A stretch of DNA of 36,685 bases from Planctomycetaceae bacterium. Its GTDB lineage: Bacteria; Planctomycetota; Planctomycetia; Planctomycetales; Planctomycetaceae. The stretch is taken from contig JAJDEI010000295.1 in NCBI GenBank assembly GCA_029259845.1, forward strand, positions 1 through 36,685, read 5' to 3'. Of this stretch, positions 1 through 7,800 are shown one piece after another; the first letter of the stretch is position 1, and the number at the start of each line of letters is the position of its first letter. A program made the translations under genes and the position numbers. The notes under the pieces were generated by a model, which saw only the letters and a list, made by a program, of their open reading frames with translations, was not told where the DNA came from and did not search any database.

Positions 1-9
1 GGCCATCCG

Positions 10-231
10 TTACGGCAGCGGCTTCGGCAGGGGGCAGTCTTCGCTGTCAGACCAATAGCTGACAGACCACTCGTCATGGTACTTGCGGAGCGAGAATCCT
101 GCGGCTTTCACTGCATCCTGGTTCTGACGCCAGGCGCTCCAAAACTGCTCAGTCGGCGCGGCCTCGCGCACATAGGCCGTTCCTCCGCGCGTCTCGACCC
201 GTTGGGGTTGTCCAAAGTCCAATCCGTACAT
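10..231 (-). CDS. Small hypothetical protein
   Basis: A 73-residue product if read from the ATG at 231; a GTG at 264 would add 11 residues. I do not recognise the family. The C-terminal half has an aromatic, charged composition (FWSAWRQNQDAVKAAGFSL, then KYHDEWSVSYW) that looks like real coding sequence for a small globular domain, not a shadow frame. No signal peptide or membrane segment is visible. The stop lies close to the window edge, so its downstream neighbour is unknown. The ribosome binding site is weak (gggcg), which leaves the start uncertain. Confidence 0.5.
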   Translation of the reverse strand: MYGLDFGQPQRVETRGGTAYVREAAPTEQFWSAWRQNQDAVKAAGFSLRKYHDEWSVSYWSDSEDCPLPKPLP

Positions 232-489
232 TGATCTGCGCCCAACTTGTGCATCGCCGGTCACTCAGACGCGATTCTCCAGCGAACAGGGGTTCGAGGC
301 AAGAGCGAAGACTCTGAAGTGGCTGGCAATCCGACCGAGTCAGGCTGGCAATGTCGCAAAGAGAGAACCCGAACGCCGAAAGTCCGAACGCCTCATGGGT
401 ATTACGGAACTCGTAAAAACCGACCGAAAGATGGCACGGGTCTCACTTGGTCGCGGTGCGGACAGTATCCGATGACCGCATGTTGGAAC

Positions 490-1330
490 TCAATCGGTGG
501 TTACCCTGCATGCCGGCAATTCTGAGCGGAGTTGCTCAAAACCTTTGACAGATAGCTTTGACTCTGAAATATGGAGCACGCGCAGCGATTTGAGTTTGGC
601 AAGTACGGGGATGGCGCCGTCACTGATGGCGGTGCCATTCAGCCAGAGCTCATGAATCTTGGACATTGACTGCAAGTGCAGCAGCCTGGCGTCGGTGATC
701 TTGGTTTCGCCGAGGTGAAGGCCTGTCAGATTTGTGAGCGTTCTGAGGTGTCGAAGGCCGCTATCGGTGACGTTGTTGCCTCGGAGGCCAAGGTATTCGA
801 GATTGGCCATGTCTTGGAGGTAGGCGAGCCCCTCATCGGTGATCCTCGTTTCACCGATCGGCAGGTGCGTGAGCTGCGTCAGGTTCTTCAGTGTCTTCAA
901 GCCATCGTTGCCCAGGCGCGTCTGATACAGGTTCAGCCACTCCTGCCGTTTCAGGCCCACCAAATGGGCCATGCCCGCGTTGCCAACCGGTGTCCCTTCG
1001 AGTGACAAGTCGGTCATGAATTCGAAGGAACTGACCAACTTCAAGTCATCGTCGGAGATGTCTTTTCGATTTGCGTTGACTTCGACAATGCGGTCGTCAC
1101 GAATAAAGACGACCGCGCCGAGTTTTTTTTAGTCGCCCGATTGCTTCACCAGGATCTGACGCCGGCAGCACCTCGGCGATCGGCGCAGTTTCGGCCCCCT
1201 GTGGAGGCTTGACAGATTCCACTCCTGCGAGCAGAGTTTCCGCTGGCATGGGCGGGCGATCAAAGGGGAGTTGGCCGGTGATCGTCGACGCAGCAATGAC
1301 TGCAAGGACGTACGCAGTTGTTGCGGACAT
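490..1330 (-). pseudogene. Secreted leucine-rich-repeat protein, frameshifted at an A8 run
   Basis: Two overlapping frames make one LRR protein. The first starts at the ATG at 1330, with AGGA upstream on the coding strand, and gives a signal-peptide-like start (MSATTAYVLAVIAAS), a linker and 'AIGRLKK'. It then enters a run of eight A (plus-strand T 1123-1130) and terminates at 1097. Reading one base differently after the run gives 'LGAVVFIRDDRIVEVNANR' and continues in frame into the 490-1044 frame, which carries about six LRRs of the type LTxLxLGxTxITDxGLxxL and ends at 490. Corrected length is about 279 residues. Such LRR proteins are common in planctomycetes and their role is unknown. The frame break may be a real mutation, transcriptional slippage on the A-run, or a sequencing error. 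Confidence 0.8.
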
Positions 1331-1733
1331 GGCGATTCCTGAGAGCAGCGTCGGCAGATCCTGGATCGGTCACCGCCATTCTAACCTCCGAGAAGTGCCA
1401 AGAGGGATTCCTTGCCAGGTCATCAAGTAACGGGAACGTCCCCGGAGGTCGAATCTACCAGCGTCGTAACGACTCGCGACGACCGGAGCGACGCACGATT
1501 CCGTCAATTGCCCCATTCTTGATCGGGCGGCTGGCTACGTTCGGAGCGTCCATTCCACTTTTGATTCGCGACCGGTATTCCAAGAGCTCAGTAGGTTTCG
1601 TGCAATTCGGCTGCCCCGGATTATGGCTCGTGGAAAATGCGCCCCAGAGAAGTTCGTCATCGACGCCCTGAATCGGAATTCCTCCATGCTCCTATGACAG
1701 ACAGGTCCACCAACGGATACTCTCCGTGGCCCC
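1331..1733. other. Intergenic stretch, nothing recognised
   Basis: About 400 bp between the LRR gene and the helicase remnant. The open frames here are short and overlap on both strands, with no protein-like composition. No terminator or promoter stands out. It may contain the decayed 5' flank of the helicase gene. Confidence 0.4.
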
Positions 1734-2048
1734 ATGCCCGAAACTCTGAATGGATTCATCGAACGCGTGACCTACCACAACCCGGAGAACGGCTTTGCCG
1801 TCCTGCGGTTGAAGGTCAAGGGTCGCCTCGAACTCGCCACGGTAGTCGTCACGACGACCTCGGTCATGGCGGGCGAGCATGTCGAAGCCACAGGTCGCTG
1901 GTTCATTGATTCGCAGCACGACCAACAATTCAGAGCCCACGAACTCAAAACCACGCATCCGGCCTCCGCCGAGGGTATCGAGAAGTATCTGGCGTCCGGA
2001 GCAATTTGCAGCGTCGGGCCGGAAGCCGTTCAAGCTGCTTACGCATAA
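1734..2048 (+). pseudogene. recD2: RecD2-type helicase, N-terminal remnant
   Basis: The first ~92 residues match the N-terminal domain of RecD-like ATP-dependent DNA helicases (RecD2/YrrC family): MPETLNGFIERVTYHNPEN, then GFAVLRLKVKGR, and later LKTTHPASAEGIEKYLASG. In intact family members this is followed by a 'GIGP' helix-hairpin segment and two RecA-like motor domains, usually more than 700 residues in all. Here the similarity fades just after 'SGAI' (about 2005-2015), the reading frame ends at 2048, and no helicase motor motifs follow. The gene is therefore a 5' fragment without ATPase activity. No Shine-Dalgarno sequence is evident before the ATG. The family assignment comes from recognising conserved residues; the truncation is seen directly. 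Confidence 0.75.
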
Positions 2049-2503
2049 GATGAAGCCCCGCGTTGAATCGCAGTGAGTTGAGCCTGCTTTCGTCGGGGCC
2101 ACTCGTCGGGGTTCGCCCCCAGGCCTTGGCCCCGACAGTGGTGACAGAGAAGAGCAGGCGACCAGATGCGTTGAGCTCTCCTGCTGATGCCACCTGCTTT
2201 TGTTGGAAACTCTGAGGGGTTGTCTCGGCCGGCGGCAGCCGGCCTTCTTTCAGTCGCAGCAGAATCCACCGGTAATGCTCTCCGAAGCATCCTGCTGAGG
2301 CGTGACTGCTACTGAAGAAACCTCCACCGGCTTGTTTCAAGAGATTGGAAATGTGAGAATCTTTTTTCGCTCGAAATCATTTGGTTAACTTCTGTAGCGG
2401 CATGGATGCCAGAAAATCGACGGGACAATATCGCACGCCCTTTTTTGGGCTGTGCTGGAAACACTTGGCTTGGATTGAGCACTCCGAGAGGGGGATGATT
2501 GTT
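2049..2503. other. Intergenic stretch following the broken helicase gene
   Basis: About 455 bp between the recD2 remnant and the HEAT-repeat gene. The minus strand is open from 2340 to 1945 and looks partly protein-like (for example GCFGEHYRWILLRLKEGR), but it runs through the helicase breakpoint and has no clear start or family. A segment at 2241-2290 recurs imperfectly at 3305-3354 on the other side of the HEAT gene. The stretch is probably a degenerate repeat element; I see no confident gene. Confidence 0.4.
2241..2290 (+). repeat. Imperfect direct repeat, left copy
   Basis: This roughly 48-bp segment begins ggccttctttcagtcgc and contains ccaccggtaa followed by gctctc. It aligns with 3305-3354, with about 40 matching positions and one single-base gap by eye. 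The two copies flank the HEAT-repeat gene in the same orientation. Confidence 0.5.
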
Positions 2504-3301
2504 ATGGAAAAGAGATACGCGTTCGGTATTGCACTTTCTGCAGCGGTTGCGACTGCCGCGATTTTTTATCGTGTTAACGCCCCCAAACCGTTTGCGGAGT
2601 TGATTGAGGAGCCAACAGAAGAAGCAGTCCCCGCACTGCTCGAAGCGTTGAAGGATGAGAACAAACACCGGCGAATGCTTGCCGCAAGTGCTCTTGGCGA
2701 AATCCAGCCTGCTTCCAAAGAGGCGGTCGCAGGACTGGCTGAAGCGTTAAACGATAAAGACGAACATGTCCGGCTGTTTGCCGCGATCACCTTCGGCAAT
2801 CTCGGCCCCACGGCCAAAGAAGACGCCCTCCCGATATTGATTGAAGCGTTGAACAACGAGGATACGGTTGCCAGTCTACATGCCTCATTTGCTCTCAGTT
2901 CCTTTGGCCCCGATGCCATTCCGGCGTTGATTGAACTACTGAAGAACAGACCCGAATCGCTGCAAACGAATGTCTTTGCTGCGTTTGTCCTCAGCGAGTT
3001 CGGTTCTGCTGCCATCCCCTCATTGGTTGAATTGCTAAAAGACGAGGACGACTTCGTGCGAGTGTTTGCCGGACTTGCCCTTGCCCACGCTGGCCCCGAT
3101 GCCAAAGACGGCATCCCAGCATTGCTCGAAGCACTCAAGGACCAGGAAAAGAAAGTCCGACGGATGGCCGCAATGGCACTTGGTCATATCGGCCCGGATG
3201 CGAAAGACGCTATCCCCGCGCTGACGGAAGCGTTAGACGACGAGGACGAGGTCGTCCAAGAGAAGGCCGCAAAATCCCTTAAACAAATCAAGGGCGAGTA
3301 G
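2504..3301 (+). CDS. HEAT-repeat (PBS lyase-type) membrane-anchored protein
   Basis: 265 residues from the ATG at 2504, chosen because gagaggggg lies about 9 bases upstream. An earlier ATG at 2495 sits on top of that site, and still earlier starts add residues unlike a signal. Residues 5-22 (AFGIALSAAVATAAIFYRV) are a signal or membrane anchor. The rest is about seven helical repeats of roughly 36 residues with the pattern AVPALLEALKDExxxVRxxAAxALGxIGP, typical of PBS-lyase HEAT-like repeats. Such repeats form a curved solenoid that binds other proteins; no catalytic residues are visible, so a scaffold role is more likely than a lyase. It stands alone on its strand between two repeated segments, with no operon partner. 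Confidence 0.85.
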   Translation: MEKRYAFGIALSAAVATAAIFYRVNAPKPFAELIEEPTEEAVPALLEALKDENKHRRMLAASALGEIQPASKEAVAGLAEALNDKDEHVRLFAAITFGNLGPTAKEDALPILIEALNNEDTVASLHASFALSSFGPDAIPALIELLKNRPESLQTNVFAAFVLSEFGSAAIPSLVELLKDEDDFVRVFAGLALAHAGPDAKDGIPALLEALKDQEKKVRRMAAMALGHIGPDAKDAIPALTEALDDEDEVVQEKAAKSLKQIKGE

Positions 3302-3304
3302 CTC

Positions 3305-3354
3305 TCGGCCTTCCTTCGGTCGCTGCAGAGCCACCGGTAACGCTCTCGAATGGC
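3305..3354 (+). repeat. Imperfect direct repeat, right copy
   Basis: The second copy of the segment at 2241-2290 begins 6 bp after the HEAT gene stop. The shared blocks are ggccttc, gtcgc, gcag, ccaccggtaa and gctctc. On the minus strand both copies encode a YRW-containing peptide (GEHYRWILL and RERYRWLCS), so the element may derive from a decayed coding sequence. Confidence 0.5.
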
Positions 3355-4193
3355 ATGGCTCTCGAAGCCGTCTACGTGAATGGGATCGACCGCACAATGA
3401 TTTGTGGTGCCGAAGCCGATCGAGCCGACCTGCTTCGTGATACCGAATAGATGCCTGGAGCCCCCGCAGAATCATCCCACAAGTCTCTCGACACAGGCTT
3501 CCTCATAGATGCCATTCGTCGAACCGTCCTGCTTCAGAAACTGCGCACAGCTATGTGAACAAAGCCACTGGCCAAGTCTCTCTGCGAAGCGCGCGTCGGT
3601 GAGACCGTTTCAGCAGAGTTGCTATAAAAGCTTGCGTGCGTCGGTCTCCCCCGCACCGGCGCAAGTTAGAATTCGGGGTATTCGATGGATCCGACCGCTT
3701 CGAATCTGACGTAGAGAGTGGCCGAACGGCAATCCCGTAGGATCACGAGCCTCATCTGTAGCCCCACACAAGACCTGCGATCGTTCAGTCTCTCTCATCT
3801 CAGCCGATTGATTTCATCAGGGCTGCCGCGGATGCTGATCACGTTCCTCCATTCAATAATCAGCGACGCCGCGTGACATTTTCCGCACGCTGTGGTAGGG
3901 AACTTTGTCAATTCGCTGTTTTCTTTGAGCGGGCGGTTATGCGCCGGTTCAACGCTGCTCTCTTTCGGCTGTCTGTCATTGGGAAGACTGTGTTCACCGT
4001 CTCTTGATTCGGCCTCATCATGCAATGGTCGAGTGGAGAGGCTGGTGGTGTTTCAGGTTTTTCAGGGGGATCCCGTACGTTGCAGAGACTGCCTAACGGC
4101 CGGGTTGTCGGTTTCCCTTGTTGGGGGTGATCGGTGGCCCGGCTGTGTGAGCCGGACCATTTTACTGTGGTTCGATTTCTCAAAGAGGCAGAC
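3355..4193. other. Long intergenic stretch before the DUF932 gene
   Basis: About 840 bp without a supportable gene. A 31-codon frame (3355-3450) exists but has no recognisable product. The open frames at 3795-4231 overlap on both strands and look like shadows. A short hairpin (ccggct, loop gtgtg, agccgg) lies at 4139-4155, about 38 bases before the DUF932 start, and could be part of its leader. No convincing promoter was found. Confidence 0.4.
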
Positions 4194-5216
4194 ATGACAA
4201 CGTTGACCGCCGCCCATGACGAACTGTTCAAAAGATTGCCGGACGAGTGTTATAACTCGTTCGAGACCCTGTACAACTCCTGCCGACGACAACGGGAAAA
4301 CTCCCACGACCTGTGGGAACAACCCCGTGACGTCATGCTCACACACGACATGACGCTCTGCGCCGGCGAGGACGGCTCCGAACGGCGGCTCAACGACTGG
4401 TCCTTCTCGCAGTTATGTGGGATGGCCGGCGTGCAGAAAGGCACCGTCAATCGGCTGACCGCCAAGACGGCCAGCAAGGTGCTGGAAGAGACGCTGCCCC
4501 GTTCGGGCAAGCCATTGCAATTGCTCCAGACGGACGACGTTGTCCGCTCGGTGCACGGCGTGGCCTACACGCGGCTATGGAACGCCGAACTGCTCGATGT
4601 GGTTCAGGAGTTCGCCTCCGACTTCACGCCGCCGCAGAAGGCGGCCGATGGGGTCCACACCGGACTCTACTGCGGCGAACAGGATCTGTTCGCCTTTCTG
4701 ATCGACCCGACCGGCTGGACGGAGATCAACGGCGAAGCATTCGCCCCAGGGTTTTTCGTCTACAACTCGGAAGTGGGCAAGCGCTCGCTCGGGTGCCAGA
4801 CCTTCTGGTTTCAGAAGGTGTGCGCAAACCACCTGGTGTGGGATGCGACCGCCGTCACCGAGTTCAGCCGCAAGCACACAGCCGGTGTGCGTGAAGGGTT
4901 GGATGAGATCCGCTGCATGATCGAAACGCTCGTCAAGTATCGGAATGACCGCCGCGACGGCTTCGCTCGGATCATGAAGATCGCCATGACCGAGCGGCTC
5001 GGTCACGATGCGGACGAAGTGACCAAAGTCCTGTCCGCCGAGAAGATCCCGCGTCATCTGATCAAGGAGGCGCTCGAACTCGCCCGGCAACAAGGCGGCT
5101 TTACGATCTTCGCCCTGGTTGATGCGCTCACAAAGCTCACTCAGAGCGTCCGTTATGCGGGCGACCGGGCCGAGTTGGATACCCGAATCGGTCGGCTGAT
5201 GAGCCTGGCGGTCTGA
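4194..5216 (+). CDS. DUF932 domain protein (phage/plasmid-like)
   Basis: 340 residues from the ATG at 4194, preceded by aagaggc at 6-base spacing. The frame is open back to 4134 but those residues look non-coding. The protein resembles the DUF932 family found in plasmids, phages and integrative elements. Recognisable parts are LNDWSFSQLCGMAGVQKGT near residues 75-93, YTRLWNAELLDVVQEFA near 125-140, and a central FAFLIDPTG...GFFVYNSEVGKRSL...FWFQKVCANHLVW core typical of the family. No enzymatic residues are known for DUF932 and its function is not established. It heads a run of small same-strand genes (next start 2 bp after its stop) and lies near a tyrosine recombinase, which suggests a role in maintenance or transfer of a mobile element. 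Confidence 0.85.
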   Translation: MTTLTAAHDELFKRLPDECYNSFETLYNSCRRQRENSHDLWEQPRDVMLTHDMTLCAGEDGSERRLNDWSFSQLCGMAGVQKGTVNRLTAKTASKVLEETLPRSGKPLQLLQTDDVVRSVHGVAYTRLWNAELLDVVQEFASDFTPPQKAADGVHTGLYCGEQDLFAFLIDPTGWTEINGEAFAPGFFVYNSEVGKRSLGCQTFWFQKVCANHLVWDATAVTEFSRKHTAGVREGLDEIRCMIETLVKYRNDRRDGFARIMKIAMTERLGHDADEVTKVLSAEKIPRHLIKEALELARQQGGFTIFALVDALTKLTQSVRYAGDRAELDTRIGRLMSLAV

Positions 5217-5218
5217 CG

Positions 5219-5446
5219 ATGGACCCGCAGGCTTGCTGGACCGAATTGCTGAACGCCCTCGCGGGGCGTGAATCGCCGGCCGCCATTGAGGCGGCCGAGA
5301 CGTTGGCGGAGTGGCTGCGTCGTGGTGGTTTCCCACCACGGACGCTGCCGCAGCTTCCGCAAAACCATCCGCTGCAACGGGTGATCGCTCGGACCGTCTG
5401 TGACCAGGTGTTGCAGGCGACCGACCATCACCGTGCAGACGGTTGA
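5219..5446 (+). CDS. Small hypothetical protein downstream of DUF932
   Basis: 75 residues. The start is 2 bp after the DUF932 stop, which indicates translational coupling. It is a compact helical protein (MDPQACWTELLNALAG, then AIEAAETLAEWLRRGGFPP) with no signal peptide, cysteine motif or membrane segment. The segment EWLRRGGFPP suggests a conserved small family often carried next to DUF932 genes, but I cannot assign a function. Confidence 0.7.
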   Translation: MDPQACWTELLNALAGRESPAAIEAAETLAEWLRRGGFPPRTLPQLPQNHPLQRVIARTVCDQVLQATDHHRADG

Positions 5447-5547
5447 ATCCGAGGGAGGAGTCCCGGCGGCGAGCCGAAGGTGTGCCGCAAGGCGCTCCCC
5501 GTTCGCTCCGGGCTCCTTTCGTTTGGTTCTGACAGAAAGGAACGACC

Positions 5548-5799
5548 ATGAGTGACGCAATCCCACGGGACGTGCCGTTTTCACTCTCGTGTGTCGAGTG
5601 TGATGTCGACTCTCCCGACACCTATGAAGACGCCGTTGACGATGGTTGGACGCAAATCGTCTACTACCCGCAGGGCTGTTCGGAGAACTTCCTGGGACTC
5701 TGCCCCGTCTGCCGGCGGGAAGAAGAGCAGCAACAGACGCGGCTGCGCGAGGCGTTCAAGTCGCTTGATCAGGAAGGAGGCGACGCATGCCCTACTTGA
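5548..5799 (+). CDS. Small putative zinc-ribbon-like protein
   Basis: 83 residues, with agaaaggaacgacc before the ATG. Two cysteine pairs are visible: C-x2-C at residues 15-18 (SCVECD) and C-x2-C near residues 50-53 (LCPVCR). This fits a small zinc-binding fold. The middle is acidic (DSPDTYEDAVDDGW), and the tail is a charged helix. It follows the previous gene by about 100 bp and overlaps the next gene by 13 bp, so the two are probably co-translated. The function is unknown. Confidence 0.65.
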   Translation: MSDAIPRDVPFSLSCVECDVDSPDTYEDAVDDGWTQIVYYPQGCSENFLGLCPVCRREEEQQQTRLREAFKSLDQEGGDACPT

Positions 5800-6518
5800 G
5801 CCTGATGTCGGCGCGATCGAATCCGTTCGAGCCGCCCCAGGATGAAGAGGAGGCAGGTTCACAGCACGGACCGATCTTCGGACCGGTTCCGTTTGTGAAT
5901 TGCCACCAGCACGATCGCATCGAACTGGGAGCGAAGGACGCGTTCACGCTCTATTTCGCCCAGGGGCTGGTCTATTACGCCGGCCGATTCTACGGCGAAT
6001 GGTCCGTGTTTAAGGGACCGCCGTTGCCGGACGATGCGCGTCGGTTGGCGCCTTTCGATCCGGACCAGGCCAAACTGCCGGAGCCGCTGGCGCCGTGTGA
6101 GTGCGAATTGCCGGGATACTTCCGCTCTGGAGTGCCCGGCGTGGTGGCCCACTTGGAAAACGGTCGGCTGCGGCCGGACGCCAAGGTCGAACGCTGCGAT
6201 CAGTGCCAGCGGTATCCGGATGACGACGCGGCCCGGCAGAAAATGACCGAGCTGGGCCTCGTCTGGCAGCACGAACTGCATCTGCAGCGCTACACCGTGC
6301 ATCTGTACGCCACGGTGCGGATTACGTACGGCGAATTGGAAGCGCCTTCTTACGAAGCAGCCGCCCGCATGGCGGACGAGTTGTTCGACTGGGACCAGCA
6401 TCAGCAGCGGGCCGAGTTTGCTGATGAGATCACCGAGTATCTCGTCGACAGGGCGGGGGACGTCGACTATTCGCATTCGCGCCGCTTCGATGCCGATTTC
6501 GAGGAGGTCAGACTATGA
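5787..6518 (+). CDS. Hypothetical protein of the DUF932-linked cassette
   Basis: 243 residues. The start at 5787 is supported by a strong aaggagg site inside the previous gene. No family is recognised. Visible features are an acidic N-terminus, an aromatic core (FTLYFAQGLVYYAGRFYGEW near residues 50-72), four cysteines near residues 103-140 (CECEL and CDQCQ) that could bind metal, and a C-terminal helical part (YEAAARMADELFDWDQHQQ). It overlaps the next gene by ATGA (6515-6518), a classic coupled arrangement. There is no signal peptide, so it is probably cytoplasmic. Confidence 0.7.
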   Translation: MPYLSLMSARSNPFEPPQDEEEAGSQHGPIFGPVPFVNCHQHDRIELGAKDAFTLYFAQGLVYYAGRFYGEWSVFKGPPLPDDARRLAPFDPDQAKLPEPLAPCECELPGYFRSGVPGVVAHLENGRLRPDAKVERCDQCQRYPDDDAARQKMTELGLVWQHELHLQRYTVHLYATVRITYGELEAPSYEAAARMADELFDWDQHQQRAEFADEITEYLVDRAGDVDYSHSRRFDADFEEVRL

Positions 6519-6850
6519 GCAATGGCTTCACGTGCGATGGCTGCGGAGCCTGCTGTCGGACGAAACTCGTGGATGTCTACGAAGTGGACGTGCTGCGTGA
6601 GCCGCAGATCGGCACACGGATGCAGCCGCTACGTGAGCCGGGATGGGATGGCGAAGTCGGATACCTCAACTGTCTGACGAATCGGGCTTGCCCATTCCTG
6701 GATGGTGAGAACCGCTGCGACATCTACCCCACGAGACCCGTCGTCTGCGTGCTGTTTGAGGCAGGTAGCGACGACTGCCAGGAAGCCCGACGTGTGTTCG
6801 GGATTCCCCCGTTGGAGCCGGACAGTTCTGCGGCAATGTTCGCAGACTGA
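6515..6850 (+). CDS. YkgJ-like cysteine cluster protein
   Basis: 111 residues. The N-terminus FTCDGCGACCRTK is the C-x2-C-x2-CC signature of the YkgJ/CxxCxxCC family (putative zinc- or iron-chelating domain). The second half has the other conserved block, ACPFLDGENRCDIYPTRPVVC. Family members are small cytoplasmic metal-binding proteins; some are linked to protein modification, but most are uncharacterised. Its start overlaps the stop of the upstream gene (ATGA). Its presence in a DUF932 cassette beside a recombinase is notable because YkgJ proteins are usually described as chromosomal. Confidence 0.8.
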   Translation: MSNGFTCDGCGACCRTKLVDVYEVDVLREPQIGTRMQPLREPGWDGEVGYLNCLTNRACPFLDGENRCDIYPTRPVVCVLFEAGSDDCQEARRVFGIPPLEPDSSAAMFAD

Positions 6851-6896
6851 CGATTCCGACTTCCATTTGACTTCTGTTCAATGAAAGGACAGACCC

Positions 6897-7205
6897 ATGC
6901 CAAAAAGCGATACCAAAGTTGGTCCCGTACAGGAAATCCGTCTGGGCCGGATCAGGGCGGCCATCTGGGAGAACGAGACCCAGAACGGCACCCGCCACAA
7001 TGTGACCGTCAGCCGGCTGTACAAGGACGGCGACAACTGGAAAGACTCCAGCTCGTTCGGCCGCGATGACTTGCCGCTGGTGGCTAAAGTGCTCGATCGC
7101 TGTCATTCGTGGATTTTTGATCAAACCACGGCCGCAGCAGCGAATCGCAACGGCGAGAAGGACGGCAGTAAAGACGACGGCCAGACGAACGACGATTCGT
7201 TCTGA
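6897..7205 (+). CDS. Hypothetical protein, last gene of the cassette
   Basis: 102 residues. gaaaggacagaccc precedes the ATG. The core, residues 12-75, reads VQEIRLGRIRAAIWENE, then VTVSRLYKDGDNWKDSSSFGR and LPLVAKVLDRCHSWIF. It looks like a small beta-rich domain of a kind carried by many planctomycete mobile regions, perhaps related to single-strand DNA-binding folds; that relation is a guess from the beta pattern. The tail from residue 76 is hydrophilic and disordered (NRNGEKDGSKDDGQTNDD). It sits 46 bp after the YkgJ-like gene and ends the plus-strand run. Confidence 0.7.
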   Translation: MPKSDTKVGPVQEIRLGRIRAAIWENETQNGTRHNVTVSRLYKDGDNWKDSSSFGRDDLPLVAKVLDRCHSWIFDQTTAAAANRNGEKDGSKDDGQTNDDSF

Positions 7206-7629
7206 CAGGCTGCCCACAGCGAACCGTGTGTTCGCTGCCGAGAGAGGTTCCCAACCAAGGAGTTCAAACACCACCGGACCTCTCTCGCAGTGTGAGCGAT
7301 TCTTGCATCATATCGTCTGATGTCCCCATTTTCCCCGCATGAATTCCTGGAATGATCTGCGACTGGGCCCCTTGGCAACTGCTGGCCATGCCGACGTCTT
7401 CGTTGACCCTGCAAGCGTGCCTCGGGCAGGCCCAACAATTCATTGAAAACTGGTGCCTTCGCATGGCGACTCATGCCGTTCCTTGGGGTAACAAGTCGGC
7501 AATCGCTGATTGCCACACTCAGCCGCATCATGGTAAGTAGGCAGCATAGAGGTAATGATTCACAAAGGATCTTGAACTAAACCGCTACGCGGGAGGGTTA
7601 TAAACGTCGAGCGGCAATGAATGTCCGAA
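7206..7629. other. Intergenic stretch between the cassette and the recombinase remnant
   Basis: About 420 bp where converging transcription would meet. Open frames occur on both strands (for example plus 7352-7540) but have no consistent protein character. No terminator hairpin followed by a T-run was found, and no attachment-site repeat could be identified by eye. Confidence 0.4.
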
Positions 7630-7750
7630 TCAAATCACGATGCGTTCGATTTCGTCCAGGCTGACAGCATCGCTGGTGCGGTCGTAGAGTTTCGTGGTGC
7701 GGACGGAATTGTGAGCGGCGATGCGTTGGGCGTGCTCCGAGGGCCAGCCA
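7630..7750 (-). pseudogene. Tyrosine recombinase, C-terminal remnant
   Basis: On the minus strand this segment encodes SEHAQRIAAHNSVRTT followed by KLYDRTSDAVSLDEIERIVI and a stop at 7630. This is the typical end of a phage-type integrase: the last conserved helix, a histidine-containing AxHxSxRTT block and the nucleophile tyrosine (KLYDR). Nothing upstream in this frame supplies the arginine, lysine or HxxR boxes, so about 40 residues of a second recombinase survive. It lies just downstream of, and on the same strand as, the intact recombinase at 7801-8859, whose C-terminus differs. It is a fragment, not an alternative end of that gene. Confidence 0.7.
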
Positions 7751-7800
7751 TACTGCCTCCTTTGTCAGGACTAAACATGCTGGATGGAACGGGGAAACTG

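Noticed and set aside
1945..2340. A 131-codon minus-strand frame between the helicase remnant and the HEAT gene
   Set aside because: Part of it looks protein-like, but it crosses the helicase breakpoint and lacks a start signal. I treat it as repeat-element sequence, not a gene.
7352..7540. A 62-codon plus-strand frame between the DUF932 cassette and the recombinase
   Set aside because: No ribosome binding site, no family and frames open on the opposite strand too. It is not supportable as a gene.
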